This document shows positions 34,245 through 45,917 of a stretch of DNA of 64,000 nt, one piece after another (the first letter of the stretch is position 1; the number at the start of each line of letters is the position of its first letter). This DNA is from Mucilaginibacter aquariorum (GTDB lineage Bacteria; Bacteroidota; Bacteroidia; Sphingobacteriales; Sphingobacteriaceae). The stretch is from positions 124,001-188,000 of the forward strand of contig NZ_JANHOH010000001.1 in NCBI RefSeq assembly GCF_024498135.1, in the 5' to 3' direction. A model generated the notes under the pieces. The model had not been told where the DNA came from, ran no database searches, and saw nothing but the letters and a program-made list of their open reading frames with translations. A program made the translations under genes and the position numbers.

Positions 34245-34549
34245 GGTGTAAGATAACTAGATTTTTCTTTCTTTGTTAACTTTTAACTATCTGTTAAACA
34301 GGTCGTTGTTTTTTTGTCGCGTTAGATTTTTCATTCACCCCTTTCAGATAGCTTGCATTTAAGGCCCAACCGGGCTTACTTGCAACGCAAACCAATTACT
34401 AATCCCGGAGAACATCCGGCAATTACTACCTTAAATCTTTTGATAATGAAAAACGCTATCTGTGGAAAAGCGCCGCCCTAAACTGCGCACTGTTTCCGGG
34501 CCGGGCTTAATGCCGGCTAATTCATCTATTAACCAATCAAATCAATCTT
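34245..34549 (+). other. Long leader region before the second SusC gene
   Basis: 305 nt without an ORF of protein character. It contains a short GGCCC-AACC-GGGC inverted repeat near 34362-34375 and further G/C-rich stretches close to the SusC start, so a structured 5' leader is possible. I see no clear TAnnTTTG element and no recognisable riboswitch. Confidence 0.35.
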
Positions 34550-37537
34550 ATGTATAAAAAAATTTTACTTCATATGGGCATATTTATGCTCTTTATGATG
34601 CTTGGCGGCACCGTAATAGCTCAAAACAGAATGGTAACCGGCAAAATAACCGACGCCGGTGATGGTTCGCCAATGCCGGGTGTAAGCGTTGTAGTAACAG
34701 GAACGTCTGTTGGGACTATTTCAGATGCAAACGGTGCTTATAGCCTCAATATTCCTGCAACAGCAAAAAGCTTAACTTTCACATTTATCGGCTATACCGC
34801 ACGCGAAGTGGCACTTACCGAGGCTGCAACACTTAATACCTCCCTCACGCAATCAAATAATGCACTTAAAGAGGTGACGATTGTAAGTGTAGGTTATGGT
34901 ACGCTTGATAAACGCGAAGTATCCAGCGCTATAACGCACGTATCGTCTAAAGATCTGTTACCTGTATCTGCCAACAGCCCTTTAATGTCGTTACAAGGTA
35001 AGGTAGCGGGTTTAAGTATTACCAACACATCAAGCGGCGATCCTAATTCGTCTCCAAGTGTTCAGTTAAGAGGCGTTTCTTCGCGCAATGCGGGCCTTGG
35101 GCCGCTTTACGTTGTAAACGGCATTCCTGGTGGCAATATCGATAACATCAATCAAAATGACATTGAAAGCATTGATGTGCTTAAGGGAGGTGCCGCTTCG
35201 GCGATCTATGGTACACGAGGCGGTAATGGAGTAATTATTATCACCACAAAGAAAGGCTCTGCCCAATCACGATTCTTTTACGATGGCTTTGCCAGCTTTG
35301 ATTATGTTACCAACCGCCTGCAGAATCTTTCTGCGGATGATTTTTTAAAATACCGTGTGCAAAACAACAAAGGCCAGGATTACGGCGCTAAAACCGATTG
35401 GCTGGGCGCGGTAACAAACTCCCCGGCTTTCAGCCAGAAACACACTGTACAGATGTCTGGCGGGTCGGCTAAAACTAACTATCTCGCTTCGGCAGATTAT
35501 CGTAATGCGGATGGTATCGACCTTCGGGCCCATAAAAAGGAGTATGGCGCACGGGTAAGTATCAACCACACTACTGATGATAATTTTCTTACCGCTACAT
35601 TTAACGTTGCGCCGCGTTATATGACTACCAGCAACGCCGACCAGGGTAACTTTAACAATGCGCTTACGCTTAATCCCACCTATCCAATATTTAATGACGA
35701 GGGAAAGTATAATTTTATAAATACCGGTTTCTTTTCCAACAACCCTGTTGAAAATGCAAACCTGATCAAATCGCAGGCAGAAATTAAGGAGTTGGATATT
35801 AGTGGTTCTTTGAAAGCAAATATCCTGCATAACCTAAGTACTACAGTTACAGTTTCAGAGATCAGCCGTTCTGCGCACATGAATAATTTTAGTCCATCAA
35901 CGCTTTCAACTATAGTTCATTCAGGGCAGACTACCAAAACCAATTTTGCATCGCAGGAACAACAGGAAAACGATCAGAAAAATTTTGAATGGATAGGCAA
36001 TTACAACCTTAATTTAAAGCGCAATCACTTTAAACTATTGGGTGGATACTCTTATACTTTATACAACTATAAGCAGTTTTATGCGCAAAACTATGATTTT
36101 CCTTTCGATGTATTTACATGGAACAACCTGCACTCGGGCTTGTACAACGGTGGGGCTGAGGGACAAGGTCAGGACGCGGTAGGTTCAACTCAAAACGGAT
36201 CTACACTTATTTCTTTTTTTGGAAGATTGAATTATGACTTTGATAACAAATACATTTTAACGGCGAGCCTAAGGCACGAGGGTTCTTCTAAGTTTGGCGC
36301 AAGTAATAAGTGGGGTAACTTTCCGGCTGTTTCCGGCGCCTGGCGCATCTCTGAAGAAAATTTTTTTAAAGGGAGCTTGCCATGGATAAATGAATTGAAA
36401 TTAAGGGCTGATTATGGAATAACCGGTAACCAGGACTTTGGTAATTACAAATCGCTGATCCTTTATGGCGCTGCCGGATATTTTCCGTTTAATGGGGATT
36501 GGTACCAGGTATATGGGCCGTCGCAAAACGTTAACCTGGATTTGAAGTGGGAAAAAGCAATAAATTTCAATGTTGGGTTAGATTTCTCTTTGTTTAATAA
36601 TAGGCTTGGTGGATCAATAGACTACTACGTTCGCACTAACAAAGATCTGTTAGCCGATTATCTGGTTCCATTGCCGCCTAATTCACAAGCCAGAACCACA
36701 GCTAATGTGGGTACAATGAAAAATAATGGTATAGAGGTTGTTTTAAACGGCAGCGTAATTCAAAGTAAAGATTTCAGTTATAACGCTAATCTTACTTTAG
36801 CATATAACCGGAATAAATTTATTTCGTTTTCAAATCAGCTCTACTACGGTGGCACTTATGAGGATGTTGCGGGCTTAGGTGCCCCCGGGTCGCCTGGAAA
36901 TACGCAACGTATAGTAGAAGGCCGCTCCATAGGTGAATTTTATTTACTAAAATCAGCAGGGGTAAGTGATGATGGGGCATTATTAGTATATAAAAAAGAT
37001 GGGAGTGTTGTAAAGGCTAACGAAGCTTCTTTGGATGACCGGCAATTTGTTGGCAACGGCTTACCTAAGTATATAGCTTCAATGGGTAATAACTTCCGCT
37101 ATAAACGGTTTGATCTAAACGTATTTTTAAGGGGGGCTTTTGGCTACAAAATTTTTAATACCCCCGCGTTTTATCTTGGTACGCCTGCAAGTCAGACCGA
37201 TGCAAATGTGCTGAAATCGGCATATGATGATAAAAGCAAGTATTCTAAGCTAACAAACGACCAAACGCTGTACAGAACATCCGATTACTACCTGGAGTCG
37301 GGCTCATTTGTTAAAATAGACAACGTATCATTAGGGTATACGCAGCCTTTAAAATCTAAGTATCTCAAGTCGGTACGCTTGTATGCCGTAGGCAGAAACC
37401 TGCACACTTTTACAAGTTACACCGGTGGCGATCCAGACCTGATACAGGTTAACGGCCTTACGCCCGGCATCAGCACATCACTTAATTATTATCCTTCTAC
37501 TCTGCAGTTGATTTTTGGCTTGCAGGCAACATTTTAA
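34550..37537 (+). CDS. SusC/RagA-type TonB-linked outer-membrane transporter (second locus)
   Basis: 995 aa. Signal peptide (GIFMLFMMLGGTVIAQ), CarboxypepD_reg-like domain (MVTGKITDAGDGSPMPGVSV), plug (VSVGYGTLDKREVSSAITHV, VQLRGVSSRNAGLGPLYVVN, IDVLKGGAASAIYGTRGGNG) and a barrel ending LQLIFGLQATF. Together with the SusD gene immediately downstream and the DUF6377 regulator upstream it forms a minimal import locus for an unknown nutrient. No catabolic enzyme or STN domain is present, so control would be through DUF6377 rather than an anti-sigma factor. ATG at 34550 gives the best signal peptide. Confidence 0.92.
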   Translation: MYKKILLHMGIFMLFMMLGGTVIAQNRMVTGKITDAGDGSPMPGVSVVVTGTSVGTISDANGAYSLNIPATAKSLTFTFIGYTAREVALTEAATLNTSLTQSNNALKEVTIVSVGYGTLDKREVSSAITHVSSKDLLPVSANSPLMSLQGKVAGLSITNTSSGDPNSSPSVQLRGVSSRNAGLGPLYVVNGIPGGNIDNINQNDIESIDVLKGGAASAIYGTRGGNGVIIITTKKGSAQSRFFYDGFASFDYVTNRLQNLSADDFLKYRVQNNKGQDYGAKTDWLGAVTNSPAFSQKHTVQMSGGSAKTNYLASADYRNADGIDLRAHKKEYGARVSINHTTDDNFLTATFNVAPRYMTTSNADQGNFNNALTLNPTYPIFNDEGKYNFINTGFFSNNPVENANLIKSQAEIKELDISGSLKANILHNLSTTVTVSEISRSAHMNNFSPSTLSTIVHSGQTTKTNFASQEQQENDQKNFEWIGNYNLNLKRNHFKLLGGYSYTLYNYKQFYAQNYDFPFDVFTWNNLHSGLYNGGAEGQGQDAVGSTQNGSTLISFFGRLNYDFDNKYILTASLRHEGSSKFGASNKWGNFPAVSGAWRISEENFFKGSLPWINELKLRADYGITGNQDFGNYKSLILYGAAGYFPFNGDWYQVYGPSQNVNLDLKWEKAINFNVGLDFSLFNNRLGGSIDYYVRTNKDLLADYLVPLPPNSQARTTANVGTMKNNGIEVVLNGSVIQSKDFSYNANLTLAYNRNKFISFSNQLYYGGTYEDVAGLGAPGSPGNTQRIVEGRSIGEFYLLKSAGVSDDGALLVYKKDGSVVKANEASLDDRQFVGNGLPKYIASMGNNFRYKRFDLNVFLRGAFGYKIFNTPAFYLGTPASQTDANVLKSAYDDKSKYSKLTNDQTLYRTSDYYLESGSFVKIDNVSLGYTQPLKSKYLKSVRLYAVGRNLHTFTSYTGGDPDLIQVNGLTPGISTSLNYYPSTLQLIFGLQATF

Positions 37538-37547
37538 TATTAAATAT

Positions 37548-39278
37548 ATGAAACAGTATAAACTATATATAAGCGGCCTGTTGCTTACAGCATTAGTAGG
37601 GGGCAGCTGTACTAAACTGGATGAACATGTTTATGACCAGGTAGACGCTGCAAATTTCCTGACCAGGCGAGACGATGTTATCCGCGATTTTCTTCGCCCT
37701 TTTGAACATGGGTACTGGAGTATACAAGGCAACGACGTGTACGCGGTAGGTGAAAACTCAACCGATGAAATAGGTACTTATAACCGCCAGGGCGACTGGC
37801 AGGATGGTGGTTATTATCAGCGTATGCATTATCATACCTGGACACCTAATGATGGCTTTACTGATGGCGCATGGACAAATTTTTACCAGGGAATAGTACT
37901 GGCTACAAACTCGTACCAGGATATGGAAAGCATACAAGACCCTGCCAAGCTAAGTATTACACCAGAAGAGCTTGCCGACTTTAAATCGGAATTGCGCACT
38001 TTAAGAGCCTGGTTTTACCTGAGGGCATTTGATTTTTACCGTAATATTGTAATTGTTACCGACGTAAAAAACACCACTCAAGGTGGCCCTCAGTCAACAC
38101 CACAGGAAACATTTGCGTACATAGAAAAAGAGTTGACCGAAGCTATTCCGGGCTTGCCAACCCGCGATCAGCTTGGTGCTAAGGGTATAGGCCGATGGAC
38201 AAAAGCCGGGGCGGCTGCGTTATTAGCCAGGCTTTACCTTAACGCAAAAGTTTACATCGGCACTGATAAATTTGCCGAATGCGAAGCAGTTAGCCGTGAT
38301 ATTATTAGTGGCAAATATGGAAGCTATACACTTGATACGCGCTGGGATGCTCCGTTTGATTATACAAATACATCTTTAAACTCTGAGGTAATATATGGTT
38401 TCCCTGGTACTTTAACACGTACGCATTGGCAGTATGAAGGAGGAATGTTTTTTTGGGGAATGACATACGATGCTGCCCCTCTTTATTGTGGGTTTACAGA
38501 TTTTGGTCAATCGAACCCACGTTTTGCCCTTCAGCCGGGGCTTGATGTGGATGGTGTTGAATATCCTTTTCAAATGGGTAAGCCATTCCGTAAGTTTCAA
38601 AAATACCCGGACGACCTGCGTTTAAAAAAATACAAAAATTTAGGCGATAGTAAGCGGGAGGGTATGTTTTTATACGGTTATTTACCATATACACATACCG
38701 TTAATGGAGCATCGCGTATAGACACTGTTAAGGGCAATAAAGGGCCATATCCACTGTATATCCGCGACCAGGTAGGCATGTTTTTGGATGCTAAGCCGGG
38801 CGCTACAATTTCCGACAAGGAATCTAATATGAATCATGCCGATCATAACTCTGGTGTATTTATGGTTAAATATCCCATATATCCTACACCCGATCCAAAC
38901 CGCATTACATCTGCTTACGCCGAAGTAAGGTTATCAGAGGTGTACTATACCCTTGCCGAGTGCTTGTACCGCAAGGGTGATAAAGCGGGTGCCGCATTGC
39001 TGCTGAACCAGGTAAGACGACGTAATTTCCCTGACGGATCTCCAAGCCTGTATAAAGCGGACGGTAGCCAACTCAACGACCAGGAAATGCTGGACGAGTG
39101 GGGCAGGGAGTTTATTGGTGAAAACAGGCGCAGAACAGACCTTATCCGTTGGGGCGTTTTTAACACCGGTACATGGTGGGATAAAAGGCCAGATGCAGAT
39201 GATCATACAAAGATTTTCCCTATTGGTCAAAATACGCTAAACGTTAACCGGCAATTGAAACAAAACCCGGGATATTAA
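37548..39278 (+). CDS. SusD/RagB-type surface lipoprotein (second locus)
   Basis: Start at ATG 37548, 10 nt after the SusC stop; the open frame extending back into SusC is not used because only this start yields the lipoprotein signal (LYISGLLLTALVGGSC, lipid Cys at ~20). 576 aa. Contains SusD motifs: FKSELRTLRAWFYLRAFDFY, WTKAGAAALLARLYLNAKVY, YAEVRLSEVYYTLAECLYRK and the C-terminal EFIGENRRRTDLIRWGVF, all typical of SusD/RagB (PF07980, PF14322). Binds substrate at the surface for the SusC pore. A strong terminator follows. Confidence 0.92.
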   Translation: MKQYKLYISGLLLTALVGGSCTKLDEHVYDQVDAANFLTRRDDVIRDFLRPFEHGYWSIQGNDVYAVGENSTDEIGTYNRQGDWQDGGYYQRMHYHTWTPNDGFTDGAWTNFYQGIVLATNSYQDMESIQDPAKLSITPEELADFKSELRTLRAWFYLRAFDFYRNIVIVTDVKNTTQGGPQSTPQETFAYIEKELTEAIPGLPTRDQLGAKGIGRWTKAGAAALLARLYLNAKVYIGTDKFAECEAVSRDIISGKYGSYTLDTRWDAPFDYTNTSLNSEVIYGFPGTLTRTHWQYEGGMFFWGMTYDAAPLYCGFTDFGQSNPRFALQPGLDVDGVEYPFQMGKPFRKFQKYPDDLRLKKYKNLGDSKREGMFLYGYLPYTHTVNGASRIDTVKGNKGPYPLYIRDQVGMFLDAKPGATISDKESNMNHADHNSGVFMVKYPIYPTPDPNRITSAYAEVRLSEVYYTLAECLYRKGDKAGAALLLNQVRRRNFPDGSPSLYKADGSQLNDQEMLDEWGREFIGENRRRTDLIRWGVFNTGTWWDKRPDADDHTKIFPIGQNTLNVNRQLKQNPGY

Positions 39279-39300
39279 AATTGGTTAGTTGGTTTAAGGT

Positions 39301-39331
39301 GCGGCGTTCCCAATTGGGGCGCCGCTTTTTT
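39301..39331 (+). terminator. Intrinsic terminator after the second SusC/D pair
   Basis: GCGGCG (39301-39306) pairs with CGCCGC (39320-39325); the interior CCCAATTGGG extends the stem, and a TTTTTT run follows. Classical Rho-independent terminator for the 34550-39278 unit. Confidence 0.85.
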
Positions 39332-39448
39332 GTGCCGTTAATTTTAATTTGGGTAACATAAAATTGAGCATTAGGTTCGATACTGATGTTGTTACATGAC
39401 TCCATTTATTGAGCTGCCACACTCATCAGGTTAAATGACTCCATCTTT

Positions 39449-39473
39449 ATAGTTTTTAACTATTTCTTCATAG
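39449..39473 (+). promoter_or_regulatory. OxyR-type binding site upstream of katG
   Basis: ATAG-TTTTTAA-CTAT (39449-39463) exactly fits the OxyR half-motif ATAGnTnnnAnCTAT. A second ATAG starts at 39470, six nucleotides on (seven in the Escherichia coli consensus), but its partner CTAT is missing. A 7-nt inverted repeat ATTGATT/AATCAAT (39479-39503) follows. Position ~110 nt before the katG start fits activation by OxyR under peroxide. No oxyR gene is in the window. Confidence 0.5.
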
Positions 39474-39566
39474 AAATTATTGATTATGATTATAGAAATC
39501 AATGTTTTAATTTCATATTATTCAGAAGTGCCAGATATAAACATGTTCTATACAATAAACCTATAA

Positions 39567-41852
<2,286 letters not shown>

Positions 41853-41873
41853 GTCTCGAATATTTCTTAATTA

Positions 41874-41910
41874 TTCTAAAAAAGCACCGAACCCCGGTGC
41901 TTTTTTAGAA
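41874..41910. terminator. Bidirectional terminator after katG
   Basis: A perfect 16-bp stem (41874-41889 against 41895-41910) with a 5-nt loop; the core GCACCG/CGGTGC is flanked by A6 and T6, so it can end transcription on either strand. Very strong by inspection. Confidence 0.9.
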
Positions 41911-42102
41911 TTAAATGCCTTCATCTGACGGTATCCTTCTTGTTTTATTTTAAAGCTGCTGCCAAACTTATTAAGCCGACTTGCCATTATATCTTCCTCT
42001 GCAAGGATACCACTGATTATCGGCGATAATTGAATTGTTTAATTACATTTGAAACCGGTTTACCCTGAAATGTCTATGAACCACTTTTAGAAATGTTAAA
42101 AC

Positions 42103-42960
42103 ATGGAAAAAATTCCGATTAGGCATATTAACACCACCAGGGAAGAACCCACTCTTTCCGGATCCTTCAGCATCCGCGACGTCCGCAATTTACTCGATGG
42201 AAAGGACATGGTACAGGAACTCCACCGCCATGATTTCTATTACCTACTGGTTTTAGAAAATGGAGCGGGCAATCACAATATCGACTTTTCACCCTATAGC
42301 ATCACTGATCATACAGTTTTTTTTATGCGCCCGGGCCAGGTTCATCAACTCGTGCTGGAAGCAGAAAGCACAGGCTATCTGCTGCAATTCAAAGGCGAAT
42401 TCTATTCGCCAAAAAACAAAGTATCCAATCAGTTATTGCGGAAAGCCAGCCATACCCATCATTATCAGTTTGATGCGGATGGATTTAAAAGACTGCTTTC
42501 GATATTAACGTACATCTTTCAGGAGTCCATCGACAAAAATGAAAGATTTGAAGAAGTAATAAAAGCAAATTTGGATATTTTGTTTATAGAATTGATTCGG
42601 CGGCAAGGCAGCACGCCGACAGCAAAGGTCAGCCTTTATTTGCAGGAGCGACTTGATAAATTCTTTGAGCTGTTAGAAACGCATATTTTAACTCATAAAC
42701 AAGTTGCCCGATATGCGGAAATGCTGAATCTTTCTGCTTACCAGTTAAATGCCACCGCTAAAGCAGCCCTGGGCAAAACCTGTTCAGAACTTATTAATGA
42801 ACAGATCATCCTCGAAGCTAAAAGGTGCTTGCTGGCTACTTCTAACCAGATCAACCAAACAGCTTACCGCCTTGGTTATGAGGATGTTTCTTATTTTATC
42901 CGTTTCTTTAAAAAGCATACCGGCTATTCGCCCGAGGCCTTCAGGAATAACTTCCGATAA
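42103..42960 (+). CDS. AraC family transcriptional regulator
   Basis: 285 aa. N-terminal cupin-like sensing domain (~1-150; HRHDFYYLLVLENGAGNH, VFFMRPGQVHQLVLEAESTG) and two C-terminal helix-turn-helix units (~185-285; KQVARYAEMLNLSAYQLN, QTAYRLGYEDVSYFIRFFKK). The last motif is the usual AraC signature. It probably regulates the small membrane protein and SDR genes that follow in the same direction, or itself. ATG at 42103. Confidence 0.9.
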   Translation: MEKIPIRHINTTREEPTLSGSFSIRDVRNLLDGKDMVQELHRHDFYYLLVLENGAGNHNIDFSPYSITDHTVFFMRPGQVHQLVLEAESTGYLLQFKGEFYSPKNKVSNQLLRKASHTHHYQFDADGFKRLLSILTYIFQESIDKNERFEEVIKANLDILFIELIRRQGSTPTAKVSLYLQERLDKFFELLETHILTHKQVARYAEMLNLSAYQLNATAKAALGKTCSELINEQIILEAKRCLLATSNQINQTAYRLGYEDVSYFIRFFKKHTGYSPEAFRNNFR

Positions 42961-43147
42961 ATCTTATATAATCCCATCTTTACTATCCGCATTTACTACC
43001 GAATTACATTTGAGCAAAGCGCGAAAAAAAAAGCGATAAGATCAATTGACAGGGTTTATTTGAGTAATGTCCTGTACAACTTATTTTTTGTCCTACCCGC
43101 CGGCTATTGGCCAAGCTACTTTTGTAACAGCAAATCATTTATGAATT

Positions 43148-43366
43148 ATGACTACAAAAGCAAAGTTGATCGCCTCTTTAAAAATATGGCTGGTGATCTA
43201 TCCATCAATCACCTTGTTCCTATACTTATTCGGACAATCCTTAGCCGTTCTGCCCTTATATCAGCGTACACTATGGTTAACCGTAGTACTGGTTCCCTGG
43301 ATCGTTTTTGCAGGCCTGCCCTTAATCAACTTCATCATTTCACTAACCGCAACAAAAAATAAATAG
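43148..43366 (+). CDS. Small two-helix membrane protein (72 aa)
   Basis: ATG 43148. The product has two hydrophobic helices (LVIYPSITLFLYLFGQSL and LWLTVVLVPWIVFAGLPL) and a Lys-rich N-terminus. Small proteins of this kind are often found beside SDR-family genes regulated by AraC proteins in Bacteroidota. It is 21 nt upstream of the SDR gene, so co-transcribed. A longer overlapping frame starting at 43060 has no protein character and is rejected. Function unknown. Confidence 0.68.
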   Translation: MTTKAKLIASLKIWLVIYPSITLFLYLFGQSLAVLPLYQRTLWLTVVLVPWIVFAGLPLINFIISLTATKNK

Positions 43367-43387
43367 TTATAAAAAAACAAAAACAGC

Positions 43388-43984
43388 ATGAAAATAATCA
43401 TTGTAGGCGCAACTGGTACCATGGGTAAATACCTTACCGGCGCATTTGAAAAAGAACACGAAATCATCAGGATCGCTTCCAAAGGTGGCGATATCCAGGC
43501 AGATATCACCTCCACAGAATCTATAGAAAGTATGTTTAGGCAAGTTGGGCCATTTGACGCACTTATTTCTACAGCCGGCCCTACTTATGTAGGCCCCTGG
43601 AAAAAAATGACCGACCGGGAATTCAGAAAAGGTATAGACGGAAAACTGATGGGTCAGGTTAATTTAGTGCTGATAGGCCAACACTACATCAACCCCAAAG
43701 GCTCATTTACGTTGATCACCGGCGCTTTAACCGATGAACCACAACTGAACTTTGCTAATGCTTCGGCTGCCAACGGCGCCGTGGAGGGCTTTGTGCGTGC
43801 CGCAGCCATTGAACTGGAGAACGGGATCCGTATAAATGCCGTCAGTCCAACTGTGATTGAAGATTCACCCCAATATTTCCCTTTCTTTCCTGGAGAAATA
43901 CCAACCACCATGCAACAACTGGAATATGGCTTTCGCAAAAGCGTGTTCGGCGCACACACCGGGCAGGTAATCAAAACTTATTAA
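43388..43984 (+). CDS. SDR-fold short-chain dehydrogenase-like protein lacking Tyr/Lys
   Basis: 198 aa. Rossmann motif IIVGATGTMGKYL at the N-terminus, STAGPT in place of NNAG, and a final SDR segment INAVSPTVIEDSP. The expected active-site YxxxK is missing: where classical members read YSASKAAVEGF this one reads ASAANGAVEGF, so Tyr is Ala and Lys is Asn. Short SDR proteins of this sort are a recognised subgroup and may bind NAD(P)(H) without classical oxidoreduction. Likely in an operon with the small membrane protein and near the AraC regulator. Confidence 0.8.
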   Translation: MKIIIVGATGTMGKYLTGAFEKEHEIIRIASKGGDIQADITSTESIESMFRQVGPFDALISTAGPTYVGPWKKMTDREFRKGIDGKLMGQVNLVLIGQHYINPKGSFTLITGALTDEPQLNFANASAANGAVEGFVRAAAIELENGIRINAVSPTVIEDSPQYFPFFPGEIPTTMQQLEYGFRKSVFGAHTGQVIKTY

Positions 43985-44151
43985 GGTGAACCGCTGTTTT
44001 ACAGACGTATTTCGTCGATCATCAGTTTCGTTTTACACGAGCCTACATTTAATGATCTCTTTATATAGGATACGCTCCCTCTAAACGCAGCAAGGATCAT
44101 ATAGAACAGAAAGAGCGGGAGTGAACGGCAATCTTTTTTATTCTGCCGTAA

Positions 44152-44718
44152 TTAAACGACCTGCTCTTTTACGTTTTTAACCATTGCCATAACGTTACCG
44201 CCCTTTTGTGTACGGATCAGGTGTGAAGTGATATGCACACCGATAAACGTTCCATCTTTTTTTCGATGTCGCCAGATCCCGTTATCGTTCATGCCCGGTT
44301 GCAGTTCCCTAACGGATGTATGAACAGCGTTGACATCCTCGGGTGGGCCGATATCCAATATGCTCATATTAAGAAATTCTTCCCGGTTATAGCCATAAAA
44401 GTTAATAGCAGCTTCATTAACTGCCTTAAAGACAAGGGTACGGAGGTCAATGATCCACATGGGATTTGGATTGTCGTCAAAATAACTACGGTAACGCCGT
44501 TCGCTTTCCGCGAGGCGCCTGGTGTGTAGCAGGATGAGTTGGTACAAAAGCACGCCGGTAAGCAGCACATAACCTATACCTTTAACGCTGCTAATGAACA
44601 ATACCACCTTTAAATCGAAGTGGCTTTGCAGCGCCAGTAATAATTTATCGCTAAGCGTGATCCATAAGATACCTGCAACAACATAAATCAACGCTATTTT
44701 AAGTGCTCCTGACCTCAT
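44152..44718 (-). CDS. Membrane PAS-domain protein without output domain
   Basis: 188 aa. Two N-terminal helices (LIYVVAGILWITLSDKLLL and SVKGIGYVLLTGVLLYQLIL) and one PAS domain (~72-185; YRSYFDDNPNPMWIIDLRTL, FYGYNREEFLNMS, HRKKDGTFIGVHI). The chain ends at the PAS/PAC edge (VMAMVKNVKEQVV) with a normal stop, so no kinase or cyclase domain is present. Either a truncated histidine kinase or a stand-alone sensor acting by protein contact. No obvious remnant of a kinase downstream (minus direction, 43985-44151). Confidence 0.8.
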   Translation of the reverse strand: MRSGALKIALIYVVAGILWITLSDKLLLALQSHFDLKVVLFISSVKGIGYVLLTGVLLYQLILLHTRRLAESERRYRSYFDDNPNPMWIIDLRTLVFKAVNEAAINFYGYNREEFLNMSILDIGPPEDVNAVHTSVRELQPGMNDNGIWRHRKKDGTFIGVHITSHLIRTQKGGNVMAMVKNVKEQVV

Positions 44719-44820
44719 TAACCCGAATATAGAAAATTTACGTCTTAATCTCCTAATGCAAAAAGAACATTCACTTCAAAACAGCCGGTTTTCGCTAAAC
44801 CAGTATCATACAAATCTGTT

Positions 44821-45915
44821 TCATTGATCCGGCTTAATGTCTTTAGGATCAATGTTGATCCCATACCTGTGCCTTGGCAGGCTTTCGCTGAAGTTATCCG
44901 CCAAAAACTTTATCAGATTTTCTCTTACATAACATCTCAGATCGAACGCCTGTGATGAATTGCGGGCGCTTACCAGGGCGCGTAGTTCCAGCGTATTCTC
45001 TTTGGCATCGGTCACCTGCAAAATTCCCACCCGTTGGTCCCACAGGGGAGATGCTTTTAATAAACGTGTTAATTCTCCCCTAAGCTTGTCAACCGGTACA
45101 TTGTAGTCAACATATAAAAAAACAGTCCCCAAAATCTCGGCGGTAGTCCGTGTCCAGTTTTGGAAAGGCTTTTCAATAAAGTAATTAATTGGCAATATTA
45201 GCCGCCGCTGGTCCCATATGTTTAAAACCACATAGGTAAGTGTAATATCTTCAACCCGGCCCCATTCTCCTTCTACTACCAGTACATCATCAATCCTAAT
45301 AGGCTGGGTAAATGCTATCTGGAAACCGGCCAGCAGGTTACCCAACGATTTCTGGGCCGCAAACCCAATAATAATACCACCTATACCTACACCAGTAAGC
45401 AAACCAGCGCCAAGTTTTCGCACACTCTCAAAACTCAATAAGATCAGGGAAAGTGTTACAAGGATAATGATGACGATAGCAACTCTTCTAACAAATTGCA
45501 GCTGGGTACGTATCTTACGTTCCTTTAAATTATCCTCCTTATTGAAATCGTATTTATAAAAAATGTAATCCTCCAGGATCTTTATCGAATTCATTAATAT
45601 GCTGGCGAATGATATGATCAGCATTATACCCAGCCATCTTTTTATATCGTCCTCATAAACATCTTTTAAGGCAAGGTAGGGGAGTAAAATAGTGAGTGTT
45701 AATAGTGGTATAAAGAAGTTTAGCGATCTGCTTAAATGCGTTACTAATGATTTTAAAAAGGAGTAATCGGCATTTTTTCTGTTTTTGTAATAGTTGAGCA
45801 ACAGGGTAACTACAAATTTAACCACCAGGCCAATAAGTAAAGCAAAGCAAATCAGCAAAAGGTTCCATAACCAGTGCGGTAAATGTTTTGTCCAGGAATT
45901 TATGTGGTCTTCCAT
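44821..45915 (-). CDS. MscS family mechanosensitive channel
   Basis: 364 aa. Four N-terminal helices, then the pore-lining TM3 and beta domain: GAGLLTGVGIGGIIIGFAAQ, LGNLLAGFQIAFTQPIRIDD, VLNIWDQRRLILPINYF, followed by the C-terminal alpha/beta domain. MscS-type channels open on hypo-osmotic shock and release solutes such as trehalose. The gene lies 2 nt downstream of the GH15 gene, so they share a transcript. The link fits: a trehalose-degrading enzyme and a solute-release channel. Confidence 0.9.
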   Translation of the reverse strand: MEDHINSWTKHLPHWLWNLLLICFALLIGLVVKFVVTLLLNYYKNRKNADYSFLKSLVTHLSRSLNFFIPLLTLTILLPYLALKDVYEDDIKRWLGIMLIISFASILMNSIKILEDYIFYKYDFNKEDNLKERKIRTQLQFVRRVAIVIIILVTLSLILLSFESVRKLGAGLLTGVGIGGIIIGFAAQKSLGNLLAGFQIAFTQPIRIDDVLVVEGEWGRVEDITLTYVVLNIWDQRRLILPINYFIEKPFQNWTRTTAEILGTVFLYVDYNVPVDKLRGELTRLLKASPLWDQRVGILQVTDAKENTLELRALVSARNSSQAFDLRCYVRENLIKFLADNFSESLPRHRYGINIDPKDIKPDQ

Positions 45916-45917
45916 AG

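Noticed and set aside
43060..43362. 100-codon plus-strand frame overlapping the small membrane protein
   Set aside because: The competing frame at 43148-43366 has two clean membrane helices; this one has none.
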